A stretch of 60,349 bases of DNA from an uncultured bacterium (GCA_948467735.1 CAOKFN010000028.1:1-60349), one strand, 5' to 3'; numbered from the stretch's first letter, positions 34,601-44,573 are shown. Notes: a model not told the origin generated them from the letters alone. Translations and numbers: made by a program.

Positions 34601-35602
34601 ATGAATCAACACGAAATTATATTATATCAGATAGAAAATACCAATATATGCGTAAATGTTATGTATGAAAATGAGACATTTTGGATGACGCAAAAGGCAA
34701 TGGCAGAGTTATTTAACGTAAATGTACCTGCGATTTCTAAACATTTAGCTAATATATATGAAGAAGAAGAGCTAATAAAAAAATCAACTGTTTCCAAAAT
34801 GGAAATAGTTCAAAAAGAAGGGCAGAGAAATGTTAAGCGTATACAGGAATTTTATAATCTGGATGCAATTATTGCCGTTGGATACCGTGTGAATTCAAAG
34901 AAAGCTACAAAATTTCGCCAATGGGCGACGAATACATTAAAAGAGTATATTATTAAGGGGTTTGTGTTAAATGATGATATGTTAAAAAATGGCAAACCCT
35001 TTGGAAAAGATTATTTTGATGAATTATTAGAACGCATCCGGGAAATCAGGGCAAGTGAGCGTAGAGCCTATCAGAAAATCACGGATATATTTGAACAATG
35101 TAGCTATGATTATGATAAAAACAGTGAAATTACAAAGAATTTCTATGCCTTTGTTCAGAATAAGCTTCATTTTGCAGTTACTGGAAAGACAGCGGCTGAA
35201 TTAATATATGAGCGTGCGGATTCAGAAAAGCCGGCTATGGGGTTGACAACATGGAAGGACGCACCAGATGGAAAAGTGCTAAAGCGGGATATAGGTATTG
35301 CCAAAAATTATTTAAATGAAAAGGAATTGTCCCGTTTAAATAGACTGGTAACTATGTTCATTGATTATGCTGAACTGATGGCAGAAGATGAGATTTTAAT
35401 GAGTATGCAGGATTGGGTGGAACAGACAAATCAGTTTCTGGTAAATAATCGACGGGAAGTGTTGGATGGAAAAGGGAAAATATCGCATGAAACTGCTATG
35501 AAAAAAGCGGAAAAGGAATATGAGGCATTTCGAGTAAAACAGGATAAAGAATATATTTCGGAGTTTGATCGGGAAGTGGAGAGATATTTGCGAGGGGAGT
35601 AA
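34601..35602 (+). CDS. RhuM family protein
   Basis: The 333-residue protein (ATG 34601, GGAGAG about 6-9 bases upstream) matches the RhuM family: an N-terminal DNA-binding-like part (FWMTQKAMAELFNVNVPAIS, KHLANIYEEEEL), then YNLDAIIAVGYRVNSKKATK and FRQWATNTLKEYIIKGF, then a helical C-terminal half (TGKTAAELIYERAD). RhuM genes lie on pathogenicity and defence islands and their biochemical role is not settled. The gene is clearly AT-richer than its surroundings, as is the AIPR gene 69 bases downstream, which suggests joint transfer. Confidence 0.9.
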   Translation: MNQHEIILYQIENTNICVNVMYENETFWMTQKAMAELFNVNVPAISKHLANIYEEEELIKKSTVSKMEIVQKEGQRNVKRIQEFYNLDAIIAVGYRVNSKKATKFRQWATNTLKEYIIKGFVLNDDMLKNGKPFGKDYFDELLERIREIRASERRAYQKITDIFEQCSYDYDKNSEITKNFYAFVQNKLHFAVTGKTAAELIYERADSEKPAMGLTTWKDAPDGKVLKRDIGIAKNYLNEKELSRLNRLVTMFIDYAELMAEDEILMSMQDWVEQTNQFLVNNRREVLDGKGKISHETAMKKAEKEYEAFRVKQDKEYISEFDREVERYLRGE

Positions 35603-35671
35603 TATCATACAAATGAATATTTAGAATATGCTGTGGAGTTTTAAATAATAAAGAATGTGAGGTACAATAGG

Positions 35672-37372
35672 ATGGGAAATAAGCAATTGAGTAATAATCA
35701 GATTCTGATTAGAGAATGTGTTGCTCAGGAGTACGAGGAATCAGCATCATATGAAAACGAAGCGGCATATTTTGAATATTTTTCGGCTTCTCAAGTATTA
35801 AAGGATTATGATTTAAGTGATGATGAAATAGAGAGTGGTATTGTAGGGGGAGGAAATGATGGCGGTTGTGATGGTATGTATATCTTTTTGAACAAGAATA
35901 TAGTTTTACCAGATCAAATTGAAACTATTACTGCATCTAAAGAATCAAAAGTTGAAGTGATTATTGTACAGGCAAAAAGAGAAAACTCTTTTGGTGAAAA
36001 TGCCATAATGAAATGGAAAACAACTGTAGATAATTTATTGCAATTATCAAACTCATTAGAAGATTTTAGAGAAAGGTATAATGAGGATATTTTGGAATTG
36101 TTTAGAACATTCCGAGATTTACATACAAAGCTAATTAGAAATCGTATAAAGGTTAAATTTAGATTTTGTTATGTTACATATGCCGTTGAATGTCATCCGA
36201 ATGTCAAACAACAGGCAGAAGAATTAAAAGAAATAGTAAAAAGAAATTATCCATCAGCGGAAATAATTGTAGACTTTATTGGCGCAAACGAACTATTTGA
36301 AAGTTACAATAGTGTAGCAGAAACAATCATTAATTTGCCACTGGTAGAGATGCCTATTGGATTGGGTAAAAACAAAGATTATGTTGGACTTGTATCTTTA
36401 AAAGAGTATTTTTATTTCATTACAGATGATAACCGGGGCTTGAGAAAAAGATTTTTCGAGGCTAATGTAAGAGATTATCAAGGAAAGAATGCTGTAAATT
36501 CGTGTATTAAAGATTCTTTGGAAGACAGTGACAGTGGAGAGGATTTTTGGTGGTTGAATAATGGAATTACAATTTTAGCTTCAGAAGCTACAATGGCCAG
36601 TAGTCGGGAACTTCAATTAACGAATCCGGAAATTGTAAATGGGTTGCAGACATCGAATGAAATTTATAATTTTTATTCCCAAAATGAAAGTCTTTTACAA
36701 AGTGAACGAAGAAATGTTTTAGTTAGAGTAATAGTGCCTGAAACGGAGAAGGTTAGGGATGATATTATATTTGCAACAAATAATCAGACTAATATACCTA
36801 AGTCTTCATTAAGAGTAACTAATCCTATTCATTTGCAAATCGAAATGTTTTTTAAAAGCCGTGGCTTATATTATGATCGTAGAAAAAATTATTATAAAAA
36901 TCAAGGGAAAAAAGCAAAAGATATAGTAGGTGTATCGTTTTTAGGGCAGTGTCTGATTACATTGTTTTTGCAAAAGCCAGATTATGCCAGAGCAAGACCT
37001 TCGACATTATTAACAGATGATGAAACATATTTTAAACTATATGAAGAAAATCAAGACTTGGAAGTGTTTTATAAATGTGCAATCCTCGGGAAACAAATAC
37101 AAAGAAACTTAAAAATGAAAACAGGATATACATCTTCGGAAAGAAATGACATGTTGTTCTATTTATTATATGGAACAGTTGCTGATATTCTTCGAAAAGA
37201 TAATATATTACCAACAGATATTAAGGGAATGGATTTGAGCAATGTTACGGAAGAGAGAATCGGAAGGATAAGAGACAGGATATATGATGCATATAAACAA
37301 CAGGGTGGAAATAGTCATGTGGCAAAAAGTGCATCGTTTATTGAAACTGTAAATACTGTTCTTGGAATATAG
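35672..37372 (+). CDS. AIPR family (abortive infection phage resistance) protein
   Basis: The 566-residue protein carries the AIPR family pattern. There is an N-terminal region with VIIVQAKRENSFGENAI (about 105-120), which may be nuclease-like, and the core block DFWWLNNGITILASEA near 295. EIVNGLQTSNEIYNF and ATNNQTNIPKSSLR follow, then FKSRGLYYDRRKNYYKNQ near 408. AIPR proteins were named for phage abortive infection. The start at 35672 has GAGG 9 bases upstream; a GTG five codons earlier would begin before that site. Strong A/T bias and its place between two uvrB 5-prime ends suggest horizontal arrival with rhuM. Confidence 0.9.
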   Translation: MGNKQLSNNQILIRECVAQEYEESASYENEAAYFEYFSASQVLKDYDLSDDEIESGIVGGGNDGGCDGMYIFLNKNIVLPDQIETITASKESKVEVIIVQAKRENSFGENAIMKWKTTVDNLLQLSNSLEDFRERYNEDILELFRTFRDLHTKLIRNRIKVKFRFCYVTYAVECHPNVKQQAEELKEIVKRNYPSAEIIVDFIGANELFESYNSVAETIINLPLVEMPIGLGKNKDYVGLVSLKEYFYFITDDNRGLRKRFFEANVRDYQGKNAVNSCIKDSLEDSDSGEDFWWLNNGITILASEATMASSRELQLTNPEIVNGLQTSNEIYNFYSQNESLLQSERRNVLVRVIVPETEKVRDDIIFATNNQTNIPKSSLRVTNPIHLQIEMFFKSRGLYYDRRKNYYKNQGKKAKDIVGVSFLGQCLITLFLQKPDYARARPSTLLTDDETYFKLYEENQDLEVFYKCAILGKQIQRNLKMKTGYTSSERNDMLFYLLYGTVADILRKDNILPTDIKGMDLSNVTEERIGRIRDRIYDAYKQQGGNSHVAKSASFIETVNTVLGI

Positions 37373-37387
37373 AAGAAAGGTTTTATC

Positions 37388-39385
37388 ATGGATCATTTTG
37401 AATTAGTATCAGAATACAAGCCCACCGGCGACCAGCCGCAGGCCATCGCCGAACTGGTCAAAGGATTCAAGGAGGGCAACCAGTTCCAGACCCTGCTGGG
37501 CGTGACCGGCTCCGGCAAGACCTTTACCATGGCGAACGTCATCGCGGCTCTGAATAAGCCCACTCTGGTCATCGCCCACAACAAGACCCTTGCCGGGCAG
37601 CTCTACGGGGAATTCAAGGAATTTTTCCCGGAAAACGCGGTAGAATATTTCGTGTCCTACTATGATTATTATCAGCCGGAGGCCTATGTGCCCTCCTCCG
37701 ACACTTATATTGCAAAGGATTCCTCCATCAATGACGAGATAGACAAGCTGCGGCTGTCGGCCACGGTTTCGCTGACGGAGCGGCGGGATGTGGTGGTGGT
37801 AGCCAGCGTGTCCTGCATTTACGGTCTGGGCAGCCCGGACGAATATCAGGATATGGTGGTGTCCCTGCGGCCCGGCATGGTGAAGGACAGGGATCAGGTG
37901 CTGCGGGAGCTGGTTGACATTCAATATACCCGCAACGAGATGGATCTGCAGCGGGGATGCTTTCGGGTGCATGGGGATGTGATTGAGGTATATCCGGCGC
38001 AGGGCGGAGATTATCTGATTCGGGTGGAGTTCTTTGGGGACGAGATTGACAGAATCGCGGAGGTGGAGCCTCTGTCGGGCAGAGTTCATGCTGCGTTGAG
38101 CCATATCGCCATTTTCCCGGCCTCCCATTATGTGGTTTCCCCGGAGAAAATCAAGGCGGCCTGTGAGAATATCTTAAAAGAAATGGAAGATCAGGTGCGC
38201 TATTTTAAGGGGGAGGACAGGCTCATTGAGGCCCAGCGGATTGCGGAGAGGACGAATTTCGACGTGGAGATGCTCAGGGAGACGGGGTTCTGCTCGGGCA
38301 TCGAGAATTATTCCAGACATTTAAACGGGATGCCGGCGGGAGCGCCGCCCATGACGCTGATGGATTTCTTCCGGGATGATTTCCTGATTATTATCGATGA
38401 GTCCCATATGACCATTCCTCAGATACGGGGGATGTACGCGGGGGACCGCTCCAGAAAGAATACGCTGGTGGATTACGGCTTCCGCCTGCCCTCCGCCTTG
38501 GACAACAGGCCTTTGAATTTTGAGGAGTTCGAGGCCCATATCGACCAAATGATGTTCGTGTCCGCCACCCCTTCCGACTATGAGGCGGAGCATGAGCTTC
38601 TGCGCACGGAGCAGATTATCCGGCCCACCGGGCTGCTGGATCCGGAGGTGGAGGTGCGCCCCGTGGAAGGGCAGATTGATGATTTGATCAGCGAGGTCAA
38701 TCAGGAGACGAAGAAGCATAATAAGGTATTGATTACCACCCTGACCAAGCGGATGGCAGAGGATTTGACGGATTATATGAGGGAGACGGGGATTCGGGTG
38801 AAGTATATGCACTCGGATATCGAGACTCTGGAGCGGGCGGAGATTATCAGGGATATGCGTCTGGATGTGTTCGACGTGCTGGTGGGAATCAATCTGCTCA
38901 GGGAGGGACTGGACATTCCGGAGATTTCTCTGGTGGTGATTCTGGACGCGGACAAGGAAGGGTTTTTAAGGAGCGCCACATCTCTGATACAGACCATCGG
39001 GCGGGCGGCGCGGAATGCGGAAGGGCGTGTGATTATGTACGCGGATACGGTGACGGATTCCATGCGGGCCGCGTTGGACGAGACAAGCCGCAGGCGCGAG
39101 ATTCAGATGAAGTATAACGAGGAGCACGGGATCACGCCCCAGACCATCAAGAAGGCGGTCAGGGATTTGATTTCCATTTCCAAAGAGATTGCCAAGGAAG
39201 AGATGCGGTTTGAGAAGGACCCTGAGTCCATGAGCCGGAAGGAGCTGGAGAAGCTGATCGCGGAGGTGCAGAAGAAGATGCAGAAGGCGGCGGCGGATTT
39301 GAATTTCGAGGCGGCGGCGGAGCTTAGGGATAAGATGATAGAGCTGAAGCAGAAGCTGCAGGAGATGGACGAGGAGAAGGGCTGA
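37388..39385 (+). CDS. uvrB: Excinuclease ABC subunit B
   Basis: The 665-residue, full-length UvrB has Walker A GVTGSGKTFTMAN at about 39, the beta-hairpin region YYDYYQPEAYVPSSD near 95, helicase motifs DESHMTIPQIRGMY near 338 and TTLTKRMAEDL near 450, and a C-terminal UVR motif (LNFEAAAELRDKMIELK). It loads with UvrA and positions UvrC at damaged DNA. The ribosome site is only AGAAAGG, 16 bases after the AIPR stop, and no SOS box lies in front: the original promoter is stranded 3.4 kb upstream. The first ten residues differ from the displaced fragment, so the 5-prime end came from elsewhere. Confidence 0.96.
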   Translation: MDHFELVSEYKPTGDQPQAIAELVKGFKEGNQFQTLLGVTGSGKTFTMANVIAALNKPTLVIAHNKTLAGQLYGEFKEFFPENAVEYFVSYYDYYQPEAYVPSSDTYIAKDSSINDEIDKLRLSATVSLTERRDVVVVASVSCIYGLGSPDEYQDMVVSLRPGMVKDRDQVLRELVDIQYTRNEMDLQRGCFRVHGDVIEVYPAQGGDYLIRVEFFGDEIDRIAEVEPLSGRVHAALSHIAIFPASHYVVSPEKIKAACENILKEMEDQVRYFKGEDRLIEAQRIAERTNFDVEMLRETGFCSGIENYSRHLNGMPAGAPPMTLMDFFRDDFLIIIDESHMTIPQIRGMYAGDRSRKNTLVDYGFRLPSALDNRPLNFEEFEAHIDQMMFVSATPSDYEAEHELLRTEQIIRPTGLLDPEVEVRPVEGQIDDLISEVNQETKKHNKVLITTLTKRMAEDLTDYMRETGIRVKYMHSDIETLERAEIIRDMRLDVFDVLVGINLLREGLDIPEISLVVILDADKEGFLRSATSLIQTIGRAARNAEGRVIMYADTVTDSMRAALDETSRRREIQMKYNEEHGITPQTIKKAVRDLISISKEIAKEEMRFEKDPESMSRKELEKLIAEVQKKMQKAAADLNFEAAAELRDKMIELKQKLQEMDEEKG

Positions 39386-39473
39386 GGCAGGGTGAAAGCG
39401 GAAGAGGCAGTTTGAAGGCGGAAGCTGCAGGAGACGGACGAGGAGAAGGGCAGAAGCAGTTTGAAGGCGGAAG
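39353..39473 (+). repeat. Partial duplication of the uvrB 3-prime end
   Basis: The last coding bases of uvrB (39353-39382, AAGCTGCAGGAGATGGACGA and onward) are repeated at 39422-39452 with one change. GCAGTTTGAAGGCGGAAG occurs at 39407-39424 and again at 39456-39473. The result is a patchwork of short duplications between uvrB and uvrA. Confidence 0.8.
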
Positions 39474-39490
39474 GATGGAGTGCGATACAA

Positions 39491-42343
39491 ATGGAAGAAA
39501 TCAAGAAGATGCGTCCCAGAGAATATATCAAAGTGCGGGGGGCCAATGAGAATAACCTGAAAAATCTGGATGTGGATATTCCCAGAAATGAGCTGGTGGT
39601 GCTGACGGGAATGTCGGGCTCGGGGAAGTCGTCCCTAGCCTTTGAGACGATTTACGCGGAGGGACAGAGGCGTTACATGGAGTCCTTGTCCTCCTATGCG
39701 AGACAGTTCCTTGGGCAGATGGAGAAGCCCAATGTGGAGCGGATTGAGGGGCTCTCCCCGGCAATTTCCATCGACCAGAAGTCAACCAACAGGAATCCCC
39801 GATCCACGGTGGGGACGGTGACGGAGATTTACGATTATTTCCGTCTGCTCTATGCAAGAATCGGAATTCCCCACTGCCCTAACTGCGGCAGGGAGATTGC
39901 AAGGCAGACGGTGGATCAGATGGTGGACCAGATAATGACCATGCCGGAGGGGACGAAGCTGCAGCTGCTGGCTCCGGTGGTGCGGGGGCGCAAGGGGGAG
40001 CATGCAAAGGTGCTCGAGCGTGCCAAAAGGAGCGGCTATGTGCGCGTGCGCATCGACGGGAGCCTCTATGAATTGACGGAGGAGATTTCGCTGGAAAAGA
40101 ATATCAAGCATAATATTGATATTGTGGTGGATCGTCTGGTGGTGAAGGAGGGCATTGAGAGGCGGCTGGCGGACTCTATTGAAAATGTTCTGGAGCTGGC
40201 GGAGGGGCTTCTGGTGGTGGATGTGATCGACGGGGAGCCTATGACGTTCAGCCAGAATTTCGCCTGCCCTGACTGCGGCGTGGGCATCAGCGAGATTGAG
40301 CCGAGAAGCTTTTCGTTTAACAATCCCTTCGGAGCCTGTCCGGAATGTCTGGGACTGGGATATAAAATGGAATTTGACGAGGAGCTGATGATTCCGGACA
40401 GGAGCCTGAGCATACGGGAGGGAGCTATCGCCGTCACGGGCTGGCAGTCCTGCGGGGACAAGTCCAGCTTTACCAACGCGGTGCTGCAGGCCTTGTGCAA
40501 AGAATATCATTTTGACTTGGATACGCCCTTTGAGCAGTATTCGGAAGAGGTGAAGAAGGTCCTGCTTTACGGCACCGAGGGGAAGGAAGTGGAGGTGCAT
40601 TATCAGGGACAGCGGGGGAAGGGCGTCTATCCGGTGGCCTTCGAGGGGCTGATCCGGAACGTGGAGCGCAAGTACAAGGAGACTTTCTCCGAGATTATGA
40701 AGCAGGAGTATGAGAGCTTTATGCGCATTACGCCCTGTAAGGAATGTAAGGGGATGCGTCTGAAAAAGGAATCTCTGGCGGTGACGGTCTGCGACAAGAA
40801 TATTTATGAGATTACCACTCTGTCCGTCCGGGATTTGTATGGATTCTTACAGGAAATGAAGCTTTCCAGCCAGCAGCAGCTTATCGGCGAGCGGATTATC
40901 AAGGAAATCAGGGCAAGAGTGGGCTTCCTAGTGGATGTGGGGCTGGAATACCTATCCCTGTCCAGAGCCACGGCAACCTTGTCCGGAGGGGAGGCCCAGA
41001 GGATCCGGCTTGCCACCCAGATCGGCTCCGGGCTGGTGGGCGTGTGTTATATTCTGGACGAGCCAAGTATCGGGCTGCACCAGAGGGACAACGACAAGCT
41101 GCTGAACACCTTGAAAAGCCTTCGGGATTTGGGCAATACCCTGATTGTGGTGGAGCATGACGAGGATACCATGCTGGCGGCGGATTATGTGGTGGACATC
41201 GGGCCGGGGGCGGGCTCCCACGGGGGCGAGGTGATCGCCTGCGGCACCGCGGAGGAGATTATGAAGGTGCCGGAATCCATCACCGGAAAATATCTGAGCG
41301 GCGAGCTGAAAATTCCCATTCCCAAGGAGAGGAAGAAGCCTGCCGGATGGCTGAAGGTCATGGGGGCCAAGGAGAACAATCTGAAAAATGTCACCGTGGA
41401 GTTCCCGCTGGGGGTTATGACCTGTGTGACAGGAGTGTCGGGTTCAGGGAAGAGTTCTCTGGTAAACGAAATCTTGTACAAGCATCTGGCGAGGACTTTA
41501 AACCGGGCAAGGTGCGTTCCGGGGAAACATAAGGATATTCTCGGGGTGGAGCAGCTGGACAAGGTCATCGCCATCGACCAGTCGCCCATCGGGCGCACGC
41601 CCCGCTCCAATCCGGCCACGTATACCGGGGTCTTTGACCAGATTCGGGATTTGTTCGCCTCCACGGCGGACGCCAAGGCAAAGGGGTACGGCAAGGGGAG
41701 GTTCAGCTTTAACGTCAAGGGCGGGCGCTGTGAGGCCTGCGGAGGGGACGGCATTATCAAGATTGAGATGCATTTCCTGCCGGACGTCTATGTGCCCTGC
41801 GAGGTCTGCGGGGGGAAGCGCTATAACCGGGAGACGCTGGACGTGAAATATAAGGGCAAAAGTATTTTTGACGTGCTGGATATGACGGTGGAGGAGGCGC
41901 TGCCTTTCTTTGAGAATCTTCCCTCCATCCGCCGCAAGATTGAGACCCTGTATGACGTGGGACTCTCCTATATCAAGCTGGGACAGCCCTCCACCACCCT
42001 GTCCGGCGGCGAGGCCCAGCGCATCAAGCTGGCGTCGGAGCTTTCCAGACGGAGCACCGGCAGGACCATTTATATTCTGGACGAGCCCACCACGGGGCTT
42101 CATTTTGCGGACGTGCATAAGCTGGTGGAGATTCTGCACAGGCTCACCGACGGCGGCAACAGCGTGGTGGTGATCGAGCATAATCTGGATGTGATAAAGA
42201 CGGCGGATTATATTATCGACATGGGCCCCGAGGGCGGGGACCGGGGAGGGACGGTGATTGCCCGGGGAACGCCGGAGGAGATTGCGGAGTGCGAGGGCTC
42301 TTATACGGGCATGTATGTGAAGAAGATGCTGGAGCGCAGGTGA
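39491..42343 (+). CDS. uvrA: Excinuclease ABC subunit A
   Basis: The 950-residue protein has two ABC ATPase halves: Walker A GMSGSGKSSLAFE near 40 and GVSGSGKSSLVNE near 650, and signatures TLSGGEAQRIRLATQ near 495 and TLSGGEAQRIKLASE near 847. Two zinc-binding Cys motifs are visible (CPDCGVGISEIEPRSF to CPECLGLG, and CEACGGDGIIKIEMHF to CEVCGGKRYN). It scans DNA for bulky damage and delivers UvrB. The ATG at 39491 is preferred over a TTG at 39461; GGAG lies 10 bases upstream. It forms a unit with uvrB, 105 bases upstream. Confidence 0.95.
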   Translation: MEEIKKMRPREYIKVRGANENNLKNLDVDIPRNELVVLTGMSGSGKSSLAFETIYAEGQRRYMESLSSYARQFLGQMEKPNVERIEGLSPAISIDQKSTNRNPRSTVGTVTEIYDYFRLLYARIGIPHCPNCGREIARQTVDQMVDQIMTMPEGTKLQLLAPVVRGRKGEHAKVLERAKRSGYVRVRIDGSLYELTEEISLEKNIKHNIDIVVDRLVVKEGIERRLADSIENVLELAEGLLVVDVIDGEPMTFSQNFACPDCGVGISEIEPRSFSFNNPFGACPECLGLGYKMEFDEELMIPDRSLSIREGAIAVTGWQSCGDKSSFTNAVLQALCKEYHFDLDTPFEQYSEEVKKVLLYGTEGKEVEVHYQGQRGKGVYPVAFEGLIRNVERKYKETFSEIMKQEYESFMRITPCKECKGMRLKKESLAVTVCDKNIYEITTLSVRDLYGFLQEMKLSSQQQLIGERIIKEIRARVGFLVDVGLEYLSLSRATATLSGGEAQRIRLATQIGSGLVGVCYILDEPSIGLHQRDNDKLLNTLKSLRDLGNTLIVVEHDEDTMLAADYVVDIGPGAGSHGGEVIACGTAEEIMKVPESITGKYLSGELKIPIPKERKKPAGWLKVMGAKENNLKNVTVEFPLGVMTCVTGVSGSGKSSLVNEILYKHLARTLNRARCVPGKHKDILGVEQLDKVIAIDQSPIGRTPRSNPATYTGVFDQIRDLFASTADAKAKGYGKGRFSFNVKGGRCEACGGDGIIKIEMHFLPDVYVPCEVCGGKRYNRETLDVKYKGKSIFDVLDMTVEEALPFFENLPSIRRKIETLYDVGLSYIKLGQPSTTLSGGEAQRIKLASELSRRSTGRTIYILDEPTTGLHFADVHKLVEILHRLTDGGNSVVVIEHNLDVIKTADYIIDMGPEGGDRGGTVIARGTPEEIAECEGSYTGMYVKKMLERR

Positions 42344-42587
42344 GGGATGTGCCATGAGGAGGCAGGCTGATTTCCGCGGCGCATCCGCCCGTCCGCTTGC
42401 CCATGGTAATAAATGGCGCCGGAAAATTCGGGAAAAACCTAAAGAAATTGTGCGGCTCTGCCGATGAATGAAAGTAAGAGAAAATTTTTATGTGATGAGA
42501 TGGCGGCAGGGTCTGCTGTTTTGCCCGACGATTGCATCATTTTATAAAAATTTTCATAAACCCCTATGAAAATGGAATACTTTCGGT

Positions 42588-42593
42588 TATAAT
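42588..42593 (+). promoter_or_regulatory. -10 box before mbl/mreB
   Basis: TATAAT at 42588-42593 lies about 70 bases before the start codon in an AT-rich stretch; a clear -35 is not evident. The 300 bases between uvrA and mbl hold no gene that I can see. Confidence 0.4.
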
Positions 42594-42660
42594 AAAGAGT
42601 GTGCGACTTTATTCTGGAAGATTGAAAAGTTATGAATCCGTTAGAAAGGGGTTTGGAGAT

Positions 42661-43653
42661 ATGCAGTGTACAGATATTGGCATTGACTTAGGTACAGCCA
42701 GCATTTTAGTATATATCAGAGGGAAGGGCGTCGTGTTAAAGGAGCCTTCCGTTGTGGCGTTTGACCGGGATACAAATAAAATTAAAGCGATTGGGGAGGA
42801 TGCCCGTCTGATGCTGGGAAGGACGCCCGGCAATATCGTGGCGGTCCGGCCTCTGCGGCAGGGCGTTATTTCCGATTATACAGTGACGGAGAGAATGATG
42901 AAGCACTTCATTCAGAAGGCGCTGGGCAGGAGGACGTTCCGCAAGCCCCGTATTGCGGTATGCGTTCCCAGCGGCGTGACGGAAGTGGAGAAGAAGGCCG
43001 TGGAGGACGCTACGTTTCAGGCGGGGGCAAGGGACGTGGCCATTATCGAGGAACCCATTGCGGCGGCTATCGGCGCGGGGATCGATATTACCAAGCCCTG
43101 CGGCAATATGATTGTGGACATCGGAGGCGGCACCTCGGATATCGCCGTGATTTCTCTGGGAGGCACGGTGGTCAGCGCGTCCATCAAGGTGGCGGGGGAT
43201 GATTTTGACGAAGCCATCGTGCGTTATATGCGCAAAAAGCATAACCTTCTCATCGGCGAGCGGACGGCGGAGGATTTGAAGATAAAGATAGGTACCGCGT
43301 ATAAGCGGGCGGAACCGGATTATATGGACGTCCGCGGCAGGAATCTTGTGACGGGGCTTCCCAAGACGGTAAAGGTATCTTCGGAGGAGACGGAGGAGGC
43401 GCTTCACGAGATTACTTCCCAGGTGGTGGAAACCATCCACAGCGTGTTAGAGAAGACGCCGCCGGAGCTTGCGGCGGATATTGCGGACAGGGGGATTGTG
43501 CTCACGGGAGGCGGCAGCCTTCTGCGGGGGTTGGAGGAGCTGATTTCTTCCAGAACGGGAATCAACACCATGACGGCGGAAGACCCCATGACTGCGGTTG
43601 CGGTGGGCACAGGAAAATATGTGGAATTCCTGTCGGAGTATAATGAGCGATAA
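42661..43653 (+). CDS. mbl: Rod-shape determining protein, MreB/Mbl family
   Basis: The 330-residue actin-like ATPase has phosphate-1 IGIDLGTASILVYI at the start, CVPSGVTEVEKKAV near 103, phosphate-2 MIVDIGGGTSDIAVISLGG near 155 and the adenosine motif IVLTGGGSLLRGLEELI near 283. It polymerises beneath the membrane and guides lateral wall synthesis. The start at 42661 is set by the family N terminus; the upstream frame to 42532 is not conserved. The following flagellar rod genes reproduce the mbl-flhO-flhP order known from Bacillus subtilis, so I favour mbl over mreB, which usually precedes mreC/mreD. Confidence 0.9.
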   Translation: MQCTDIGIDLGTASILVYIRGKGVVLKEPSVVAFDRDTNKIKAIGEDARLMLGRTPGNIVAVRPLRQGVISDYTVTERMMKHFIQKALGRRTFRKPRIAVCVPSGVTEVEKKAVEDATFQAGARDVAIIEEPIAAAIGAGIDITKPCGNMIVDIGGGTSDIAVISLGGTVVSASIKVAGDDFDEAIVRYMRKKHNLLIGERTAEDLKIKIGTAYKRAEPDYMDVRGRNLVTGLPKTVKVSSEETEEALHEITSQVVETIHSVLEKTPPELAADIADRGIVLTGGGSLLRGLEELISSRTGINTMTAEDPMTAVAVGTGKYVEFLSEYNER

Positions 43654-43709
43654 GAAGAAAGAGTTACGCGAAAGCGATAACGATATAAGAAGGATGAAGG
43701 AGACAGCGA

Positions 43710-44492
43710 ATGTTAAAGGGGTTATATGTGGCATACACAGGTATGATCAATGAACAGAATCGAATGGACATTCTGACAAATAATCTGGCAAACGCATCCA
43801 CGGTCGGATATAAGAAAGAGGGTTCCACCAGCCAGTCCTTTGATGATATTCTGACTGTGAAAATCAGGGACGCGTCGGTGGGAAAAGGAATTATTCAGCC
43901 CATAGGCAGGAATAATCCCGGCGTCAAAATCGGTGAAAATTATACGGATTATACCCAAGGATCTTTCCGGGTAACGGGAAATACCTATGATTTGGCGTTG
44001 GCAGGAGAGGGCTTTTTTGCGATTGAGTTTACCAATAAGGCGGGTGTCACTTCCACTATGTATACCCGGGCCGGGCAGTTTACTCTGGATAAGGACGGGT
44101 ATCTGAGGACGGACGACGGCGATTTTGTACTGGATACGCAGAATCGCAGAATCCGGGTGAATCCTCTGCTGGAGACGCAGATTTCCGATAATGGAACCAT
44201 TACCCAGAACGGAACCGCCGTGGCACGGATTCAGGTTGCCGATTTTGAAGATTACAATTATCTGGAAAAATATGGGGAGACATATTACAGGCCGGTGGAA
44301 GGCGCGGTGAGGAGGGACGGAACCGCGCTGGTGAAGTCGGGCTATCTGGAGATGGCAAACGTGCAGGTTGTGTCCGAAATGGTGAATCTGATTAATGTTG
44401 CCCGCGCTTATGAGAGCAACCAGAAGATCATCCAGACCTATGACAACACGCTGGAGAAGGCAGTGAATCAGATTGGCAGGCTGTCCGGCTGA
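43710..44492 (+). CDS. Flagellar basal-body rod protein, FlgF/FlhO-like
   Basis: The 260-residue protein has the N-terminal rod signature MLKGLYVAYTGMINEQNRMD with ILTNNLANASTVGYK, the central domain (GDFVLDTQNRRIRV) and the C-terminal flg_bbr block EMANVQVVSEMVNLINVARA with YESNQKIIQTYD. It forms part of the proximal rod of the flagellum and is exported by the flagellar secretion system without a cleaved signal. AAGGAGACAG lies upstream of the ATG. The order behind mbl corresponds to FlhO in Bacillus. Confidence 0.92.
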   Translation: MLKGLYVAYTGMINEQNRMDILTNNLANASTVGYKKEGSTSQSFDDILTVKIRDASVGKGIIQPIGRNNPGVKIGENYTDYTQGSFRVTGNTYDLALAGEGFFAIEFTNKAGVTSTMYTRAGQFTLDKDGYLRTDDGDFVLDTQNRRIRVNPLLETQISDNGTITQNGTAVARIQVADFEDYNYLEKYGETYYRPVEGAVRRDGTALVKSGYLEMANVQVVSEMVNLINVARAYESNQKIIQTYDNTLEKAVNQIGRLSG

Positions 44493-44573
44493 GCGTGATT
44501 CTGACTGAGGCTGGGATTTTACTGTCGTGAATGATAAATGAATGCCCGTTTCGGCGGGCGGGGAGGTATGTTT

